Source of the DNA: Verrucomicrobiota bacterium
GTDB taxonomy: Bacteria > Verrucomicrobiota > Verrucomicrobiia > Opitutales > Seribacteraceae
Direction of reading: 5' to 3'
Assembly: GCA_014382645.1 (NCBI GenBank)
Contig: JACNJI010000142.1
Span: forward strand, 1-7,837
Length of the DNA: 7,837 nucleotides
Both the position numbers and the translations under genes were made by a program. The notes below the pieces were generated by a model. That model worked only from the letters and a program-made list of their open reading frames with translations. It had not been told where the DNA came from and made no database searches. Within the stretch, counting starts at the first letter, position 1; the number at the start of each line of letters is the position of its first letter. This document shows, in pieces, positions 6,131-7,837 of the stretch.

Positions 6131-6226
6131 GTGATCGAAAACCTTTTTGGGGATTCTGGCGAAAAGGCTTGCCCACTCTCGATTGGACTACAACCTCGGC
6201 AAACTTTACTTATTACCTGTTCATGA
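6131..6226 (+). CDS. Possible 31-codon leader ORF overlapping the sucC start
   Basis: A GTG at 6131, preceded by GAGGG at 8 nt, opens a 31-codon frame ([12 protein letters not shown]... ending LLITCS) whose TGA at 6224-6226 overlaps the sucC ATG in an ATGA junction. I do not recognise the peptide; it has no signal peptide or membrane segment. If translated, terminating ribosomes could reinitiate on sucC, which lacks its own Shine-Dalgarno site. Against it: the start is GTG, the ORF is short, and an ATG immediately followed by TGA (6129-6134) overlaps the same start and could capture ribosomes instead. A chance open frame is quite possible. Confidence 0.25.
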   Translation: MIENLFGDSGEKACPLSIGLQPRQTLLITCS

Positions 6227-7416
6227 ACATACACGAATACCAAGCTAAACAACTTTTTGATGCAGCCGGCGTGGCTGTACCTGCGGGTGCCGTGGCCCAG
6301 AGCCCCGATGAGTTCGACACCGCCATCGCCTCTCTGCCCGAGGGTTCCGCCTTAGTGGTCAAGGCCCAGATTCATGCCGGTGGTCGCGGTAAGGGCACCT
6401 TCAAGGACGGTTTTCAAGGCGGCGTTCATGTCGTGGACTCTCGCGAGATCGCTAAGGAAAAGGCCGCCGCTATGCTCGGCAACGTTCTCGTCACCAAGCA
6501 GACGGGCGAAGTTGGTCGCGAGGTGCGCACCGTGTATTTTACCGAGGCGGTTGACATCGCCAAGGAGTTCTACCTTGCCATTCTCATGGATCGGGCCACC
6601 TCCAAACCGGTGATTATCGCCTCCTTGGAAGGTGGGGTCGACATCGAGGAAGTGGCCGAGAATTCTCCCGAGAAGATTATCAAGGTCACCATCGAGCCGA
6701 CCCTCGGTCTACGCTCCTACCAAGCTCGCGAAATCGCATTCGGGTTACAATTGACGGGCGACTCGTTCAAGCAATGCGTAAAGCTGCTCAACAAACTCTA
6801 TGCCTTCTTCTGGACCAAGGATTGCTCGCAAGTGGAGGTCAATCCCCTTATCATCACCACGGACGGGGACGTCGTCGCTCTCGACGCCAAGGTGAATTTT
6901 GATTCCAACGCCCTCTTTCGCCATCCCGACATAGTCGAACTCCGAGACGAATCGGAGGAAGACCCACGCGAGGTGGAGGCCTCCAAGTTCGACCTCAACT
7001 ACATTGCCCTCGACGGGGACGTGGCATGCATGGTGAACGGGGCAGGCCTAGCTATGGCCACCATGGACATCATCAAGCACTACGGCGGATCACCCGCCAA
7101 CTTCCTCGACGTCGGCGGCGGAGCTACCGAGGCGCAGGTCGAAAACGCCTTTCGCATTCTCGTTTCCGATCCCGCCGTCAAGGCCATTCTCGTGAACATC
7201 TTCGGAGGCATCATGAAGTGTGACGTCATCGCGACTGGTATCGTGAACGCAGCCAAGAACCTTGAGCTTACCCTGCCTCTCGTCGTTCGCCTCGAAGGCA
7301 CCAACGTCGAGGCAGGCAAGCGTATACTGAGCGAAAGCGGCCTTGCCCTCGAGTCCGCCGAATCTCTGGCCGAAGCCGCCGATAAGGTGGTCAAGCTAGC
7401 CGCGGCCGCTTCTTAA
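6223..7416 (+). CDS. sucC: Succinyl-CoA synthetase (ADP/GDP-forming) beta subunit
   Basis: Nucleotide-binding subunit of the TCA-cycle enzyme that converts succinyl-CoA to succinate while making ATP or GTP. The protein has 397 residues from the ATG at 6223, which gives the classic N-terminus [12 protein letters not shown]; the in-frame TTG at 6169 would add 18 unmatched residues. The ATP-grasp region has [11 protein letters not shown] at 47-57. E205, N207 and D221 (in EVNPL and LDAK) fit the Mg-nucleotide ligands E197, N199 and D213 of E. coli with a constant offset of 8. The C-terminal ligase domain shows [18 protein letters not shown] from N272, [19 protein letters not shown] and VVRLEGTN. 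Nucleotide preference cannot be read safely by eye. No Shine-Dalgarno site precedes the ATG; the 22 nt before it are A/T-rich with one G. Codons are strongly biased to C-ending forms, more than in the lol-lpx genes, as expected for high expression. sucD follows after 54 bp. Confidence 0.96.
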   Translation: MNIHEYQAKQLFDAAGVAVPAGAVAQSPDEFDTAIASLPEGSALVVKAQIHAGGRGKGTFKDGFQGGVHVVDSREIAKEKAAAMLGNVLVTKQTGEVGREVRTVYFTEAVDIAKEFYLAILMDRATSKPVIIASLEGGVDIEEVAENSPEKIIKVTIEPTLGLRSYQAREIAFGLQLTGDSFKQCVKLLNKLYAFFWTKDCSQVEVNPLIITTDGDVVALDAKVNFDSNALFRHPDIVELRDESEEDPREVEASKFDLNYIALDGDVACMVNGAGLAMATMDIIKHYGGSPANFLDVGGGATEAQVENAFRILVSDPAVKAILVNIFGGIMKCDVIATGIVNAAKNLELTLPLVVRLEGTNVEAGKRILSESGLALESAESLAEAADKVVKLAAAAS

Positions 7417-7470
7417 GCCTTCAACCTTTATCCAACCACACTTTACGAACATCCCAACCGCCTTTCATTC
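7417..7470 (+). other. G-poor sucC-sucD intergenic leader without Shine-Dalgarno site
   Basis: The 54 bp between sucC and sucD hold only three G residues on the plus strand and no purine-rich ribosome binding site before the sucD ATG. No hairpin or terminator is visible, so sucD is presumably co-transcribed with sucC. Such G-poor, unstructured leaders suit Shine-Dalgarno-independent initiation. Confidence 0.6.
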
Positions 7471-7837
7471 ATGAGCGTTCTAGTAAACAAGGATACACGA
7501 GTAGTCGTCCAGGGCATCACCGGCAGCGCCGGCAGCTTTCACACCTCGCAGTGCATCGAGTACGGCACAAACGTCGTGGCCGGCGTAACCCCCGGCAAGG
7601 GTGGGCAGCGATTTCAGGACAGCGTCCCCGTATACGACACTGTAAAGGAAGCCGTCGAGCAGCAGGGGGCAAACGCTGCCGCCATCTTCGTTCCACCTCC
7701 CTTCGCGGCCGATTCCATACTTGAGGCCATCGACGCCGAGATCCCCCTCGTCATCGTCATCACCGAGGGGATACCCGTGCGCGATATGGCCGAGGTCAAG
7801 ACACGCCTCGCCGCCTCCAATACCCGTCTAATCGGGC
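7471..7837 (+). CDS. sucD: Succinyl-CoA synthetase alpha subunit (3' end outside window)
   Basis: CoA-binding and phosphohistidine-carrying subunit that pairs with SucC. The first 122 codons are present and the frame is open to the right edge; the full family protein is about 290 residues. The N-terminal CoA-binding domain is clear: [20 protein letters not shown], then [31 protein letters not shown] and [12 protein letters not shown], in the same order and spacing as E. coli SucD. The window ends at RLIG, where PNCPG is expected next. The active-site histidine lies in the missing part. The ATG at 7471 gives the normal N-terminus, [15 protein letters not shown]. The gene follows sucC by 54 bp in the usual sucCD order and shares its C-ending codon bias. 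Confidence 0.95.
   Translation, partial: MSVLVNKDTRVVVQGITGSAGSFHTSQCIEYGTNVVAGVTPGKGGQRFQDSVPVYDTVKEAVEQQGANAAAIFVPPPFAADSILEAIDAEIPLVIVITEGIPVRDMAEVKTRLAASNTRLIG

Larger units (their letters stand above)
5936..6222. other. Divergent intergenic region between ccsA-hemA and sucCD
   Basis: This 287-bp stretch is the only long gap in the window and must hold the promoters of both divergent units. I see a candidate minus-strand promoter near 6040-6048, a candidate plus-strand promoter at 6063-6090, a perfect inverted repeat at 5980-6002 and a possible leader ORF at 6131-6226. The candidate promoters are back to back, with core elements only about 15 bp apart, so a regulator bound here could affect both units. 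No tRNA or known riboswitch fold was recognised by eye. Confidence 0.6.

Noticed and set aside
7080..7394. 104-codon antisense frame opposite sucC
   Set aside because: It results from the strong C-ending codon bias of sucC, which removes stops on the opposite strand; no independent support.

Overview
The window comes from a Gram-negative, respiring bacterium. It encodes lipid A synthesis (LpxB), lipoprotein sorting (LolC/E and LolD type proteins), C5-pathway haem synthesis (HemA), a CcsA/HemX-like membrane protein and succinyl-CoA synthetase. All of it looks like ordinary chromosomal housekeeping DNA; I see no insertion sequence, phage gene, CRISPR array, tRNA or rRNA. Several protein details (an LpxB with replaced glutamates, a short HemA, an lpxB-adjacent Gfo/Idh oxidoreductase, genes without Shine-Dalgarno sites) make me think of the Verrucomicrobiota/PVC group. 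That placement is an impression from sequence style, not a result.

Layout. Block 1 (2-4069, plus strand) is a tight run of four genes: a LolC/E-type permease cut by the left edge, its ATPase LolD (GTG start, 8-bp overlap), a Gfo/Idh/MocA oxidoreductase resembling the GnnA-like family found beside lpxB, and lpxB. Gaps are 10 bp or less, so this is probably one operon for making and exporting outer-membrane lipids and lipoproteins. Block 2 (4036-5935, minus strand) is ccsA/hemX-like then hemA, coupled by an 11-bp overlap. HemA is only about 348 residues and lacks most of the usual C-terminal dimerisation domain; its 3' end overlaps the 3' end of lpxB by 34 bp on the opposite strand. Block 3 (6223-7837, plus strand) is sucC and the first 122 codons of sucD, cut by the right edge.

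The only sizeable non-coding stretch is 5936-6222, between the divergent ccsA-hemA and sucCD units. It holds candidate promoters in both directions, a perfect 9-bp-stem inverted repeat at 5980-6002, and a possible 31-codon leader ORF (6131-6226) with a good ribosome binding site. The leader's stop codon overlaps the sucC ATG, while sucC and sucD themselves have no Shine-Dalgarno sequence.

I do not see a new multi-gene system here. The points most worth checking are the shortened HemA, the leader ORF before sucC, the lipid A question raised by the GnnA-like gene, and the substituted residues in LolD and LpxB.
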